Assembly: GCF_024599655.1 (NCBI RefSeq)
Contig: NZ_CP102247.1
Coordinates: forward strand, 62,001-126,000
DNA: 64,000 nt
Origin: Enterobacter asburiae
GTDB taxonomy: Bacteria > Pseudomonadota > Gammaproteobacteria > Enterobacterales > Enterobacteriaceae
Direction: 5' to 3'
Shown here: positions 36,638 through 45,984 of the stretch, piece by piece
How positions within the stretch are numbered: the stretch's first letter is position 1
Layout of the letters: every line of letters starts with the position of its first letter
The notes under the pieces: model-generated
Databases searched by the model: none
What the model was told of the DNA's origin: nothing
What the model saw: only the letters and a program-made list of their open reading frames with translations
Program-made: the position numbers and the translations under genes

Positions 36638-38506
36638 ATGAGCACTGATAATAAGCAATCATTACCCGCAATAACGCTTGCGGCGATCGGGGTTGTCTAC
36701 GGTGATATCGGCACCAGCCCGCTTTATACGCTTCGTGAATGTCTGTCCGGCCAGTTTGGCTTTGGTGTTGAACGCGATGCCGTGTTTGGCTTCCTGTCCC
36801 TCATTTTCTGGCTGCTGATCCTGGTGGTTTCCGTTAAATATCTCTCCTTCGTTATGCGTGCAGATAACGCAGGTGAAGGTGGGATCCTGACCCTGATGTC
36901 CCTTGCCGGGCGCAATACCTCGGCCAGAATGACCTCAGTGCTGGTCATAATCGGCCTGATTGGCGGCAGTTTCTTCTACGGGGAAGTGGTGATAACGCCG
37001 GCTATCTCGGTGCTGTCGGCGATAGAGGGGCTGGAGATTATCGCGCCACAGCTGGATACGTGGGTGGTTCCGCTCGCTATCATTGTCCTGACGCTGCTTT
37101 TCGCTATTCAAAAGCACGGCACCGGGCTGGTGGGCAAACTGTTTGCTCCGATTATGCTGGCCTGGTTCCTGATCCTGGCGGCGCTTGGCTTGCGCAGCAT
37201 TATCGCGAACCCGGAAGTGCTGCAGGCGCTGAACCCTTACTGGGCCGTGCATTTCTTCCTCGAATACAAAGTGGTTTCCTTCGTGGCGCTGGGTGCCGTC
37301 GTGCTCTCCATCACCGGTGTGGAAGCGCTGTATGCTGACATGGGCCACTTCGGGAAACTGCCTATCCGCGTGGCATGGTTTATTGTGGTGCTGCCTTCGC
37401 TGGTGCTGAACTACTTCGGTCAGGGTGCGCTGCTGCTTAAAAACCCGGAAGCGATCAAGAACCCGTTCTTCCTGCTGGCACCTGACTGGGCGCTGGTGCC
37501 GATGCTGATCCTGGCGACGCTGGCGACCGTCATTGCCTCTCAGGCGGTGATTTCCGGCGTGTTTTCTCTGACGCGCCAGGCCGTGCGTCTGGGATATCTC
37601 TCGCCGATGCGCATCATCCATACCTCAGAGATGGAGTCGGGTCAGATTTACATCCCGTTCATTAACTGGCTGCTCTATTTCGCAGTTGTCATTGTTATCG
37701 TCAGCTTCGAGCACTCCAGTAACCTGGCGGCGGCGTACGGTATTGCCGTAACCGGTACGATGGTGCTGACATCGCTTCTCTCCACCACGGTGGCGTACCG
37801 AAACTGGCACTGGAATAAATTCCTCGTGGCGATGATTCTGGTGGGCTTCCTGTGCATCGACGTGCCGCTGTTCTCTGCGAACCTCGACAAAATTGTCTCC
37901 GGTGGCTGGCTGCCGCTGACGCTGGGTCTGGTGATGTTTATTGTCATGACCACCTGGAAAAGCGAGCGTTTCCGCCTGCTGCGCCGCATGCATGAGCACG
38001 GGAACTCTCTGGAGGCGATGATCGCTTCTCTGGAGAAATCCCCGCCGGTTCGCGTGCCGGGGACCGCGGTATACATGTCTCGCGCGCTGAACGTCATTCC
38101 GTTCGCGCTGATGCATAACCTCAAGCACAACAAAGTGCTGCACGAGCGCGTGATCCTGCTGACGCTGCGCACCGAAGATGCGCCGTATGTTCATAACGTC
38201 CGTCGCGTGCAGATTGAGCAGCTGTCGCCGACCTTCTGGCGCGTGGTAGCAAGCTACGGCTGGCGTGAAACGCCAAACGTGGAAGAGGTGTTCCACCGCT
38301 GTGGCCTGGAAGGGCTGAGCTGTCGGATGATGGAGACGTCGTTCTTTATGTCGCACGAGTCGCTGATCATCGGCAAGCGCCCGTGGTATCTGCGCCTGCG
38401 CGGCAAGTTGTACCTCATCCTGCAGCGTAACGCCCTGCGTGCGCCTGACCAGTTTGAGATCCCGCCTAACCGCGTGATTGAGCTGGGAACGCAGGTCGAG
38501 ATCTAA
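36638..38506 (+). CDS. kup: Low-affinity potassium transporter Kup
   Basis: Constitutive K+:H+ symporter of the KUP/HAK/KT family, 622 residues like E. coli TrkD/Kup. About 12 membrane helices occupy residues 10-430, starting with the signature GVVYGDIGTSPLYTLRE (about 18-34), followed by a cytoplasmic tail of about 190 residues. No clear Shine-Dalgarno precedes the ATG. A palindrome and a strong terminator follow. Confidence 0.97.
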   Translation: MSTDNKQSLPAITLAAIGVVYGDIGTSPLYTLRECLSGQFGFGVERDAVFGFLSLIFWLLILVVSVKYLSFVMRADNAGEGGILTLMSLAGRNTSARMTSVLVIIGLIGGSFFYGEVVITPAISVLSAIEGLEIIAPQLDTWVVPLAIIVLTLLFAIQKHGTGLVGKLFAPIMLAWFLILAALGLRSIIANPEVLQALNPYWAVHFFLEYKVVSFVALGAVVLSITGVEALYADMGHFGKLPIRVAWFIVVLPSLVLNYFGQGALLLKNPEAIKNPFFLLAPDWALVPMLILATLATVIASQAVISGVFSLTRQAVRLGYLSPMRIIHTSEMESGQIYIPFINWLLYFAVVIVIVSFEHSSNLAAAYGIAVTGTMVLTSLLSTTVAYRNWHWNKFLVAMILVGFLCIDVPLFSANLDKIVSGGWLPLTLGLVMFIVMTTWKSERFRLLRRMHEHGNSLEAMIASLEKSPPVRVPGTAVYMSRALNVIPFALMHNLKHNKVLHERVILLTLRTEDAPYVHNVRRVQIEQLSPTFWRVVASYGWRETPNVEEVFHRCGLEGLSCRMMETSFFMSHESLIIGKRPWYLRLRGKLYLILQRNALRAPDQFEIPPNRVIELGTQVEI

Positions 38507-38524
38507 GTCTTTGTACGGCCTGAT

Positions 38525-38561
38525 GCCCTCACCCCGACCCTCTCCCACAGGGAGAGGGCGC
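38525..38561. repeat. Palindromic intergenic repeat downstream of kup
   Basis: CCCTCTCCC and GGGAGAGGG form a perfect 9-bp stem with an ACA loop (38538-38558), preceded by GCCCTCACCCCGA. This CCCTCACCCC-plus-hairpin pattern resembles a dispersed element found in many enteric genomes, different from REP. Copy number in this genome cannot be judged from one window. Confidence 0.6.
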
Positions 38562-38570
38562 AAACATAAA

Positions 38571-38597
38571 AAACGGTAACCTTGGGGTTACCGTTTT
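38571..38597 (+). terminator. Rho-independent terminator after kup
   Basis: An 11-bp perfect stem AAACGGTAACC / GGTTACCGTTT with a TTGG loop, ending in TTTT, lies 65 bases after the kup stop. The symmetric A and T flanks mean it could also work on the minus strand. Confidence 0.88.
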
Positions 38598-38625
38598 GCA
38601 TTTACCTCCATTCCATTTCACTTAG

Positions 38626-38718
38626 CGAAACGTTTCGACGTCGATCACAAATCTGTTACGTCATGATGGTTTTCTGAACATTTCTGGGGCTACACTACTT
38701 TTAGCGAAACGTTTCGCT
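38626..38718 (+). promoter_or_regulatory. rbs promoter with CRP-like site and two RbsR-type operators
   Basis: The palindrome CGAAACGTTTCG occurs twice, at 38626-38637 and 38705-38716; the second is extended to 16 bases (AGCGAAACGTTTCGCT). It is the expected type of LacI-family operator for RbsR. A -10-like TACACT lies at 38691-38696, so the downstream operator covers the likely start site. TCACA at 38645 with TTCGA 11 bases earlier resembles a CRP site centred about 61 bases before that start. Ribose induction and catabolite activation are inferred. Confidence 0.75.
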
Positions 38719-38732
38719 AGTGGAGCAAGAAA

Positions 38733-39152
38733 ATGAAGAAAGGCACGGTTCTCAACTCAGAAATCTCATCGGTTATTTCCCGTCTTGGGCATACCGATAC
38801 GCTGGTGGTTTGCGATGCAGGCTTACCGGTTCCGCGCAGCACAACCCGTATCGATATGGCGTTAACGCAGGGTGTTCCTTCGTTTATGCAGGTACTGGAA
38901 GTCGTGACCGCGGAGATGCAGGTTGAGGCGGCCATTCTCGCGGCGGAAATCAAACAACATAATCCGCAACTCCACGAAACGTTGCTCAGCCACATTGAGC
39001 AACTGCAACAACACCAGGGAAACACCATAGAAATTCGTTACACAACGCACGAGCAGTTCAAACAACAAACCGCAGACAGTCAGGCGGTGATTCGCAGCGG
39101 GGAGTGTTCCCCGTATGCGAATATCATTCTCTGTGCTGGCGTCACCTTCTGA
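38733..39152 (+). CDS. rbsD: D-ribose pyranase RbsD
   Basis: Interconverts beta-pyranose and beta-furanose forms of ribose so that imported sugar can be phosphorylated. It is 139 residues, family length, with the catalytic His in SRLGHTDTLVVCDAGLP and C-terminal IRSGECSPYANIILCAGVTF-type ending. First gene of rbsDACBK-R, 7 bases before rbsA. Confidence 0.97.
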   Translation: MKKGTVLNSEISSVISRLGHTDTLVVCDAGLPVPRSTTRIDMALTQGVPSFMQVLEVVTAEMQVEAAILAAEIKQHNPQLHETLLSHIEQLQQHQGNTIEIRYTTHEQFKQQTADSQAVIRSGECSPYANIILCAGVTF

Positions 39153-39159
39153 GGCCATC

Positions 39160-40665
39160 ATGGACGCATTACTGCAACTCAAAGGGATCGATAAGTCGTT
39201 CCCGGGCGTAAAAGCCCTCTCCGGCGCGGCGCTGAACGTCTACCCCGGGCGCGTGATGGCGCTGGTGGGCGAAAACGGTGCCGGCAAATCCACCATGATG
39301 AAAGTGCTGACCGGTATCTACCAACGCGATGCCGGTTCACTCGTCTGGCTGGGCAAAGAGACCACCTTCACCGGCCCGAAATCCTCTCAGGAAGCGGGCA
39401 TCGGTATTATTCACCAGGAGCTGAACCTCATCCCTCAGCTCACCATTGCGGAAAACATCTTCCTCGGCCGCGAGTTTGTTAACCGGTTCGGCAAAATCGA
39501 CTGGAAAACCATGTATGCCGAAGCGGACAAGCTGCTGGCGAAGCTGAACCTGCGCTTTAAGAGCGACCGTCTGGTGGGCGATCTCTCCATTGGCGATCAG
39601 CAGATGGTGGAAATTGCCAAGGTGCTGAGCTTTGAGTCGAAGGTCATCATTATGGATGAACCAACCGACGCCCTGACCGATACCGAAACCGAATCCCTGT
39701 TCCGCGTGATCCGCGAACTGAAGTCGCAGGGGCGCGGGATTGTCTATATCTCTCACCGCATGAAAGAGATCTTCGAAATCTGCGATGACGTCACCGTCTT
39801 CCGCGACGGGCAGTTTATTGCCGAGCGCGAAGTGGCCACGCTGACCGAAGATACGCTTATCGAAATGATGGTGGGACGTAAGCTCGAAGATCAGTATCCG
39901 CATCTGGATAAAGCGCCGGGTGAGATCCGCCTGAAGGTGGATAACCTCTGCGGTCCGGGCGTGAACGACGTGACCTTTACCCTGCGCCAGGGCGAGATCC
40001 TGGGCGTGGCGGGCCTGATGGGTGCCGGACGTACCGAGCTGATGAAAGTGTTGTACGGCGCACTGCCGCGCATCAGCGGTTATGTCACCCTCGACGGTCA
40101 TGAAGTGGTCACCCGCTCTCCGCAGGATGGTCTGGCGAACGGCATCGTCTATATCTCCGAAGACCGTAAACGCGACGGTCTGGTGCTGGGGATGTCGGTA
40201 AAAGAGAACATGTCCCTGACCGCGCTGCGCTATTTCAGCCGCAGCGGCGGTAGCCTGAAGCATAAAGATGAGCAGCAGGCGGTGAGCGATTTTATCCGCC
40301 TCTTTAACGTCAAAACCCCGTCGATGGAACAGGCGATAGGCCTGTTGTCCGGCGGTAATCAGCAGAAAGTGGCGATTGCGCGCGGGCTGATGACGCGCCC
40401 GAAAGTGTTGATCCTCGACGAGCCAACCCGCGGCGTAGACGTGGGCGCGAAGAAAGAGATCTATCAGCTGATTAACCAGTTTAAGGCCGACGGTCTGAGC
40501 ATCATTCTGGTCTCTTCCGAGATGCCAGAAGTATTAGGCATGAGCGATCGCATTATCGTCATGCATGAAGGGCATCTCGGCGGTGAATTCACTCGCGAGC
40601 AGGCCACCCAGGAAGTTCTGATGGCTGCCGCTGTGGGCAAGCTTAATCGCGTGAATCAGGAGTAA
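39160..40665 (+). CDS. rbsA: Ribose ABC transporter ATPase RbsA
   Basis: Cytoplasmic ATPase of the ribose importer with two fused ABC cassettes in 501 residues; start at ATG 39160 (MDALLQLKGIDKSFPGV), since the longer frame begins within rbsD. Cassette 1 has Walker A GENGAGKSTMMK and signature LSIGDQQMVEIAK; cassette 2 has a degenerate Walker A GLMGAGRTELMK and signature LSGGNQQKVAIARG, as is normal for sugar CUT2 ATPases. Confidence 0.97.
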   Translation: MDALLQLKGIDKSFPGVKALSGAALNVYPGRVMALVGENGAGKSTMMKVLTGIYQRDAGSLVWLGKETTFTGPKSSQEAGIGIIHQELNLIPQLTIAENIFLGREFVNRFGKIDWKTMYAEADKLLAKLNLRFKSDRLVGDLSIGDQQMVEIAKVLSFESKVIIMDEPTDALTDTETESLFRVIRELKSQGRGIVYISHRMKEIFEICDDVTVFRDGQFIAEREVATLTEDTLIEMMVGRKLEDQYPHLDKAPGEIRLKVDNLCGPGVNDVTFTLRQGEILGVAGLMGAGRTELMKVLYGALPRISGYVTLDGHEVVTRSPQDGLANGIVYISEDRKRDGLVLGMSVKENMSLTALRYFSRSGGSLKHKDEQQAVSDFIRLFNVKTPSMEQAIGLLSGGNQQKVAIARGLMTRPKVLILDEPTRGVDVGAKKEIYQLINQFKADGLSIILVSSEMPEVLGMSDRIIVMHEGHLGGEFTREQATQEVLMAAAVGKLNRVNQE

Positions 40666-40669
40666 GAAG

Positions 40670-41635
40670 ATGACTACCCAGGCTGTTTCTGGTCGCCGCT
40701 ATTTCACAAAGGCATGGCTGATGGAACAAAAATCGCTGATTGCCCTGCTGGTGCTGATCGCGATTGTGTCCACCATGAGCCCGAACTTTTTCACCGTTAA
40801 TAACCTGTTCAACATTCTGCAGCAGACGTCGGTGAACGCCATTATGGCGGTCGGCATGACGCTGGTGATTTTGACCTCGGGTATCGATCTGTCCGTCGGT
40901 TCCCTGCTGGCGCTCACCGGTGCGATCGCCGCTTCGATTGTCGGCATTGAGGTCAACGCGCTGGTGGCCGTGGCCGCTGCCCTGGCGGCAGGCGCGGCGA
41001 TTGGTGCCGTAACCGGCGTGATTGTGGCAAAAGGCCGCGTTCAGGCGTTCATCGCCACGCTGGTGATGATGCTGCTGCTGCGCGGTGTGACCATGGTTTA
41101 CACCAACGGCAGCCCGGTCAATACCGGTTTTACCGATAACGCGGATCTGTTTGGCTGGTTCGGTATCGGTCGCCCGCTGGGTGTCCCGACGCCGGTCTGG
41201 ATCATGGCTATCGTCTTCCTGGCGGCGTGGTACATGCTGCACCACACCCGTCTGGGCCGTTATATCTATGCGCTAGGCGGTAACGAAGCGGCAACGCGCC
41301 TGTCCGGTATCAGCGTTAATAAAGTCAAAATTATCGTTTACTCCCTGTGCGGTCTGCTGGCGTCACTGGCGGGCATCATCGAAGTGGCGCGCCTCTCCTC
41401 CGCGCAGCCGACGGCGGGTACGGGATATGAGCTGGATGCTATCGCGGCAGTGGTTCTGGGCGGTACGAGTCTTGCGGGCGGTAAAGGTCGCATTGTTGGG
41501 ACATTGATCGGCGCACTGATTCTCGGTTTCCTGAATAATGGTTTGAATTTGTTAGGTGTTTCCTCCTATTACCAGATGATCGTTAAGGCAGTGGTGATTT
41601 TGCTGGCGGTACTGGTAGACAACAAAAAACAGTAA
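40670..41635 (+). CDS. rbsC: Ribose ABC transporter permease RbsC
   Basis: Membrane subunit of the ribose importer, 321 residues with eight to ten hydrophobic helices, forming a homodimer. The loop GGNEAATRLSGISVNKVKI is the ATPase-contact region typical of CUT2 permeases. It starts 4 bases after the rbsA stop. Confidence 0.97.
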   Translation: MTTQAVSGRRYFTKAWLMEQKSLIALLVLIAIVSTMSPNFFTVNNLFNILQQTSVNAIMAVGMTLVILTSGIDLSVGSLLALTGAIAASIVGIEVNALVAVAAALAAGAAIGAVTGVIVAKGRVQAFIATLVMMLLLRGVTMVYTNGSPVNTGFTDNADLFGWFGIGRPLGVPTPVWIMAIVFLAAWYMLHHTRLGRYIYALGGNEAATRLSGISVNKVKIIVYSLCGLLASLAGIIEVARLSSAQPTAGTGYELDAIAAVVLGGTSLAGGKGRIVGTLIGALILGFLNNGLNLLGVSSYYQMIVKAVVILLAVLVDNKKQ

Positions 41636-41662
41636 CTGACGACACTACAGGACATCTTAGAT

Positions 41663-42553
41663 ATGAACATGAAAAAACTGGCTACCCTGGTTTCTGCTGT
41701 CGCGCTGAGCGCAACCGTAAGTGCTAACGCCATGGCGAAAGACACCATCGCGCTGGTTGTCTCTACCCTGAACAACCCGTTCTTCGTCTCCCTGAAGGAC
41801 GGTGCGCAGAAAGAAGCGGACAAGCTGGGCTACAACCTGGTGGTTCTGGATTCACAGAACAACCCGGCGAAAGAGCTGGCTAACGTTCAGGACTTAACCG
41901 TTCGTGGCACCAAAATTCTGCTGATCAACCCAACCGATTCCGATGCCGTAGGTAACGCCGTGAAGATGGCAAACCAGGCGAAGATCCCGGTAATTACCCT
42001 GGACCGTCAGGCGTCTAAAGGTGAAGTGGTCAGCCACATTGCCTCTGATAACGTACTGGGCGGCAAAATCGCGGGTGATTACATCGCGAAGAAAGCCGGC
42101 GAAGGCGCGAAGGTTATCGAACTGCAGGGGATTGCCGGGACTTCCGCAGCTCGCGAGCGTGGTGAAGGCTTCCAGCAGGCTGTGGCTGCACACAAATTCA
42201 ACGTGCTGGCCAGCCAGCCGGCAGACTTCGACCGTACTAAGGGTCTGAACGTTATGCAGAACCTGCTGACCGCGCACCCTGACGTGCAGGCGGTATTCGC
42301 GCAGAACGACGAAATGGCGCTGGGCGCGCTGCGAGCCCTGCAGACCGCAGGTAAATCTGATGTGATGGTTGTCGGATTTGACGGCACGCCGGATGGTGAA
42401 AAAGCAGTAAACGATGGCAAACTGGCTGCGACCATCGCTCAGCTGCCTGAGCAGATTGGCGCCACTGGCGTTGAAACTGCCGACAAAGTGCTGAAGGGCG
42501 AAAAAGTTCAGGCCAAATACCCGGTTGACCTGAAGCTGGTCATCAAGCAGTAA
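41663..42553 (+). CDS. rbsB: Periplasmic D-ribose-binding protein RbsB
   Basis: Periplasmic receptor for ribose uptake and, with Trg, chemotaxis. The 296-residue precursor has signal peptide MNMKKLATLVSAVALSATVS with cleavage probably after NAMA (residue 25), leaving mature KDTIALVVSTLNNPFFVSL. Ligand-contact residues are visible in LDRQASKGEV, GTSAARERGEGF and FAQNDEMALGA. Confidence 0.97.
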   Translation: MNMKKLATLVSAVALSATVSANAMAKDTIALVVSTLNNPFFVSLKDGAQKEADKLGYNLVVLDSQNNPAKELANVQDLTVRGTKILLINPTDSDAVGNAVKMANQAKIPVITLDRQASKGEVVSHIASDNVLGGKIAGDYIAKKAGEGAKVIELQGIAGTSAARERGEGFQQAVAAHKFNVLASQPADFDRTKGLNVMQNLLTAHPDVQAVFAQNDEMALGALRALQTAGKSDVMVVGFDGTPDGEKAVNDGKLAATIAQLPEQIGATGVETADKVLKGEKVQAKYPVDLKLVIKQ

Positions 42554-42659
42554 AAGGCGAATCAGGCAGTCGCTGGCTGCCTGAGGGACACCAATAAAGA
42601 AAAGTGTGGCATACGCCACCGGGTAACACCGGTGGCGCTCTCAGATGGACAACCCAACC

Positions 42660-43589
42660 ATGAAAACCGCAGGCAACCTCGTCGTCCTTGGCAGTATCAA
42701 TGCCGATCACATTCTTAACCTTGAATCATTCCCTACACCGGGCGAAACCGTCACGGGTAACCAGTATCAGGTGGCCTTCGGCGGTAAAGGTGCCAACCAG
42801 GCCGTCGCCGCCGGTCGCAGCGGGGCAAACATTGCGTTTATCGCCTGCACGGGTGATGACGATACCGGTGAGCGCGTACGCAAGCAGCTGGCGAGCGACA
42901 ACATTGATATCGCACCGGTCAGCGTTGTCGCAGGGGAATCGACCGGCGTGGCGCTGATTTTCGTCAACGCTGAAGGTGAGAATGTTATCGGTATTCATGC
43001 TGGCGCTAACGCTGCGCTGACGACGGAACGCGTAGAAGCGCAACGTGCAATCATCGGCGGAGCCGAAGCCCTGCTGATGCAGCTGGAGTCACCGGTTGAA
43101 AGCGTGCTGGCCGCTGCCAGAATTGCGCATGAAAATCATACCACTGTCGTACTTAACCCTGCCCCAGCCCGTGTATTATCAGACGAGCTGCTGGCGCTGG
43201 TGGACATCATTACGCCGAACGAAACCGAAGCCGAAAAGCTGACGGGCATTCGCGTTGAAAATGATGACGATGCCGCGCGCGCCGCGCGTGCGCTGCACGA
43301 TAAGGGCATCGGCACCGTGATTATCACCCTGGGTAGCCGTGGGGTGTGGGCAAGCGTCAATGGCGAAGGCCGCCGCGTGCCGGGCTTTAAGGTCAAAGCG
43401 ATTGATACCATCGCGGCGGGAGATACCTTCAATGGTGCACTGGTGACCGCGCTGCTGGAAGGCAAGAGAATGGATGACGCTATCCGCTTCGCACACGCTG
43501 CCGCCGCGATTGCGGTGACGCGCAAGGGCGCACAGCCTTCCGTTCCGTGGCGTAAAGAGATCGATGAATTCTTAAGTCAGCAGGGGTAA
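42660..43589 (+). CDS. rbsK: Ribokinase RbsK
   Basis: Phosphorylates ribose to ribose-5-phosphate with ATP (PfkB family). The ATG at 42660 (MKTAGNLVVLGSINADHIL) gives 309 residues, the E. coli length; an in-frame ATG at 42645 would add five residues and neither has a strong ribosome site. Sugar-binding GGKGANQAVAAG and catalytic DTIAAGDTFNGAL are intact. The gap after rbsB is 106 bases. Confidence 0.96.
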   Translation: MKTAGNLVVLGSINADHILNLESFPTPGETVTGNQYQVAFGGKGANQAVAAGRSGANIAFIACTGDDDTGERVRKQLASDNIDIAPVSVVAGESTGVALIFVNAEGENVIGIHAGANAALTTERVEAQRAIIGGAEALLMQLESPVESVLAAARIAHENHTTVVLNPAPARVLSDELLALVDIITPNETEAEKLTGIRVENDDDAARAARALHDKGIGTVIITLGSRGVWASVNGEGRRVPGFKVKAIDTIAAGDTFNGALVTALLEGKRMDDAIRFAHAAAAIAVTRKGAQPSVPWRKEIDEFLSQQG

Positions 43590-43592
43590 CGC

Positions 43593-44585
43593 TTGGCCAC
43601 AATGAAAGATGTCGCCCGCATGGCGGGCGTTTCTACCTCGACGGTCTCTCACGTTATAAACAACGATCGCTTCGTCAGCGAGGCGATTCGGGAGAAAGTT
43701 GAAGCTGCGGTAAAAGATCTCAACTATGCGCCGTCTGCGCTGGCCCGCAGCCTTAAGCTCAACCAGACGCGCACCATCGGTATGCTGATCACCGCCAGTA
43801 CCAACCCCTTTTATTCAGAACTGGTTCGCGGCGTGGAGCGCAGCTGCTTCGAGCGTGGCTACAGCCTTGTGCTGTGCAATACCGAGGGTGACGAGCAGCG
43901 CATGAATCGTAACCTGGAGACGCTGATGCAAAAACGCGTCGACGGGCTACTCTTGCTCTGCACCGAAACGCACCAGCCCTCGAAAGAGATCATCCAGCGC
44001 TATCCCTCGATTCCCACAGTGATGATGGACTGGGCGCCGTTCGACGGAACCAGCGATCTCATTCAGGATAACTCCCTGCTGGGCGGTGATATGGCGACTC
44101 AGCATCTGATTGATAAAGGACACACTCGCATCGCCTGTATTACGGGGCCGCTGGATAAAACTCCGGCGCGTTTGCGTCTGGAAGGGTATCTCTCTGCCAT
44201 GGAACGGGCGGGGCTTGCCATTCCTGAGGGCTATCGAATCACCGGTGATTTTGAATTTAACGGCGGTTTCGAGGCGATGCAGAAACTGCTGGCGCAAAAG
44301 CCGCGTCCGCAGGCGGTGTTTATTGGTAACGACGCGATGGCGTTTGGTGCCTACCAGGCGTTGTATCAGGCGGGGCTACGCGTGCCTGATGATATGGCGG
44401 TGATTGGCTATGACGATATCGAACTGGCCAGCTACATGACGCCGCCGCTGACCACGATCCATCAGCCAAAAGATGAACTGGGCGAGCTGGCCATCGATGT
44501 GTTGATCCACCGTATGGCGCAGCCCACGCTGCAGCAGCAACGCCTGCAGCTTACTCCTGTTCTGATTGAACGCGGTTCGGTTTAG
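43593..44585 (+). CDS. rbsR: Ribose operon repressor RbsR
   Basis: LacI-family repressor, 330 residues, released from DNA by ribose. It begins at TTG 43593 (MATMKDVARMAGVSTSTVSH), as in E. coli; the ATG three codons later is possible. Helix-turn-helix (about 4-25) with hinge ALARSLKLNQT, then the periplasmic-binding-protein-like sensor. Last gene of the operon; its 3' end overlaps convergent hsrA by 35 bases. Confidence 0.96.
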   Translation: MATMKDVARMAGVSTSTVSHVINNDRFVSEAIREKVEAAVKDLNYAPSALARSLKLNQTRTIGMLITASTNPFYSELVRGVERSCFERGYSLVLCNTEGDEQRMNRNLETLMQKRVDGLLLLCTETHQPSKEIIQRYPSIPTVMMDWAPFDGTSDLIQDNSLLGGDMATQHLIDKGHTRIACITGPLDKTPARLRLEGYLSAMERAGLAIPEGYRITGDFEFNGGFEAMQKLLAQKPRPQAVFIGNDAMAFGAYQALYQAGLRVPDDMAVIGYDDIELASYMTPPLTTIHQPKDELGELAIDVLIHRMAQPTLQQQRLQLTPVLIERGSV

Positions 44586-45984
44586 CTTTCTCTTTGTGAC
44601 GCTCTTTAATCAGGTTTCGGCCGTCTTTCGGTTTTAACAGCATAAAGACCAGCGCCGATACCACGGTAAGTGCGCCCATGGTGATAAAGGTATAGTGGAA
44701 CTGCTCAACGGTATTCGCGCTGTCAAAACCTTCATAAAACCTCAGCACCGCTGCACTCACGGCAACCCCTAAACTGATCGACAGCTGTTGCGTTACCGCC
44801 AGCACGCTGTTGCCGCTGCTGGCGTTCTCGTCAGTCAGATCGGCGAGGGTGATGGTGTTCATCGATGTGAACTGCGTCGACATCGCCATGCCCAACACAA
44901 ATAGCGGCAGGATCAGCATCCAGACGGGTAACGCGGCGGATTGCAGCGAGAACTGCGCAATCATCAGTCCGATAAAGACCGTTACGCCGACCAGCGTCTT
45001 ACGATAGCCAAACCAGCGCAGCACCTGTGTGACGGTTGATTTTGCCAGGATCGAACCCATCGCCGTGGGCGCCATCATGCAGCCGGCAATCAGGGCCGGA
45101 TAGCCGAACCCCACCTGCAGCATCAATGGCATCAGGAACGGCACGCAACCCGTTCCCAGACGAGACGCAATGTTGCCTGCAATCCCTACGGAAAACGTTC
45201 GGGTGTTAAAGAGTCCCAGGGAGATTAACGGCGTCGGGTGACGGCGCGCGTGACGTATATAAAGAAGGAATAGCAGAATACCGCCGAGGATAACGGAGAG
45301 CGCCATCCACGTCGCGACGATCTTCTCGCCAAACAGCTCCATCCCGCTGGAGAATAACACCAGGCTCAGGCCAAACAGGAAAAAGCCGCCCATATCGAAG
45401 CTGCGCCTTGGTGTGGTGAAGTTCGGCATATATTTGCGGGCATACAGCAGCCCCGCAACGCCAATCGGAATATTAATCAGGAAGATCCAGTGCCAGCTTG
45501 CCCAGGTGACAAACACGCCACCGAGTACCGGGCCAAGAATCGGGCCGACCAGGCCCGGCATGGTGACGAAGTTGAGTACGGGAAGCAGTTCGCTCCTGGG
45601 GTAGGCTCGCAGCAAGGCAAGGCGCGCCACCGGCATCATCATCGCGCCGCCAATGCCCTGTAGTACGCGGAAGATAACCAGCTCCGTTAAGGATGAGGAG
45701 AGCGCACAGGCCAGCGAACCGAGCGTAAAGAGCGTTACGGCCAGCATGAAAACTTTGCGGGTGCCAAAGCGGTCGGCCAGCCAGCCGCTGACCGGAATTA
45801 ACATTGCGACCGTCAGGGTGTAGCTGATGATGGCGGACTGCATCGCCAGCGGGGAGCGGTTAAGGCTTTGCGCAATAGCGGGAAGCGCTGTGTTGAGGAT
45901 GGTGGCATCCAGTGCCTGCATAAAAAACGCCATGGCTGCAATCCACGGCAATCCGGCCATGCTGCGCGCTTTTTTCTTTGTCAT
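44551..45984 (-). CDS. hsrA: MFS transporter HsrA (DHA2, EmrB/QacA type)
   Basis: 14-helix drug:H+ antiporter-like membrane protein, 477 residues. Motif A LADRFGTRKVFM lies between helices 2 and 3, and the DHA2 motif DATILNTALPAIAQSL is near the N-terminus. Substrate is not known to me; the E. coli homologue is named for effects seen on overexpression. It overlaps the upstream yieP by the ATGA quadruplet, so they form an operon. Confidence 0.93.
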   Translation of the reverse strand: MTKKKARSMAGLPWIAAMAFFMQALDATILNTALPAIAQSLNRSPLAMQSAIISYTLTVAMLIPVSGWLADRFGTRKVFMLAVTLFTLGSLACALSSSLTELVIFRVLQGIGGAMMMPVARLALLRAYPRSELLPVLNFVTMPGLVGPILGPVLGGVFVTWASWHWIFLINIPIGVAGLLYARKYMPNFTTPRRSFDMGGFFLFGLSLVLFSSGMELFGEKIVATWMALSVILGGILLFLLYIRHARRHPTPLISLGLFNTRTFSVGIAGNIASRLGTGCVPFLMPLMLQVGFGYPALIAGCMMAPTAMGSILAKSTVTQVLRWFGYRKTLVGVTVFIGLMIAQFSLQSAALPVWMLILPLFVLGMAMSTQFTSMNTITLADLTDENASSGNSVLAVTQQLSISLGVAVSAAVLRFYEGFDSANTVEQFHYTFITMGALTVVSALVFMLLKPKDGRNLIKERHKEKAKPNRVQSEQE

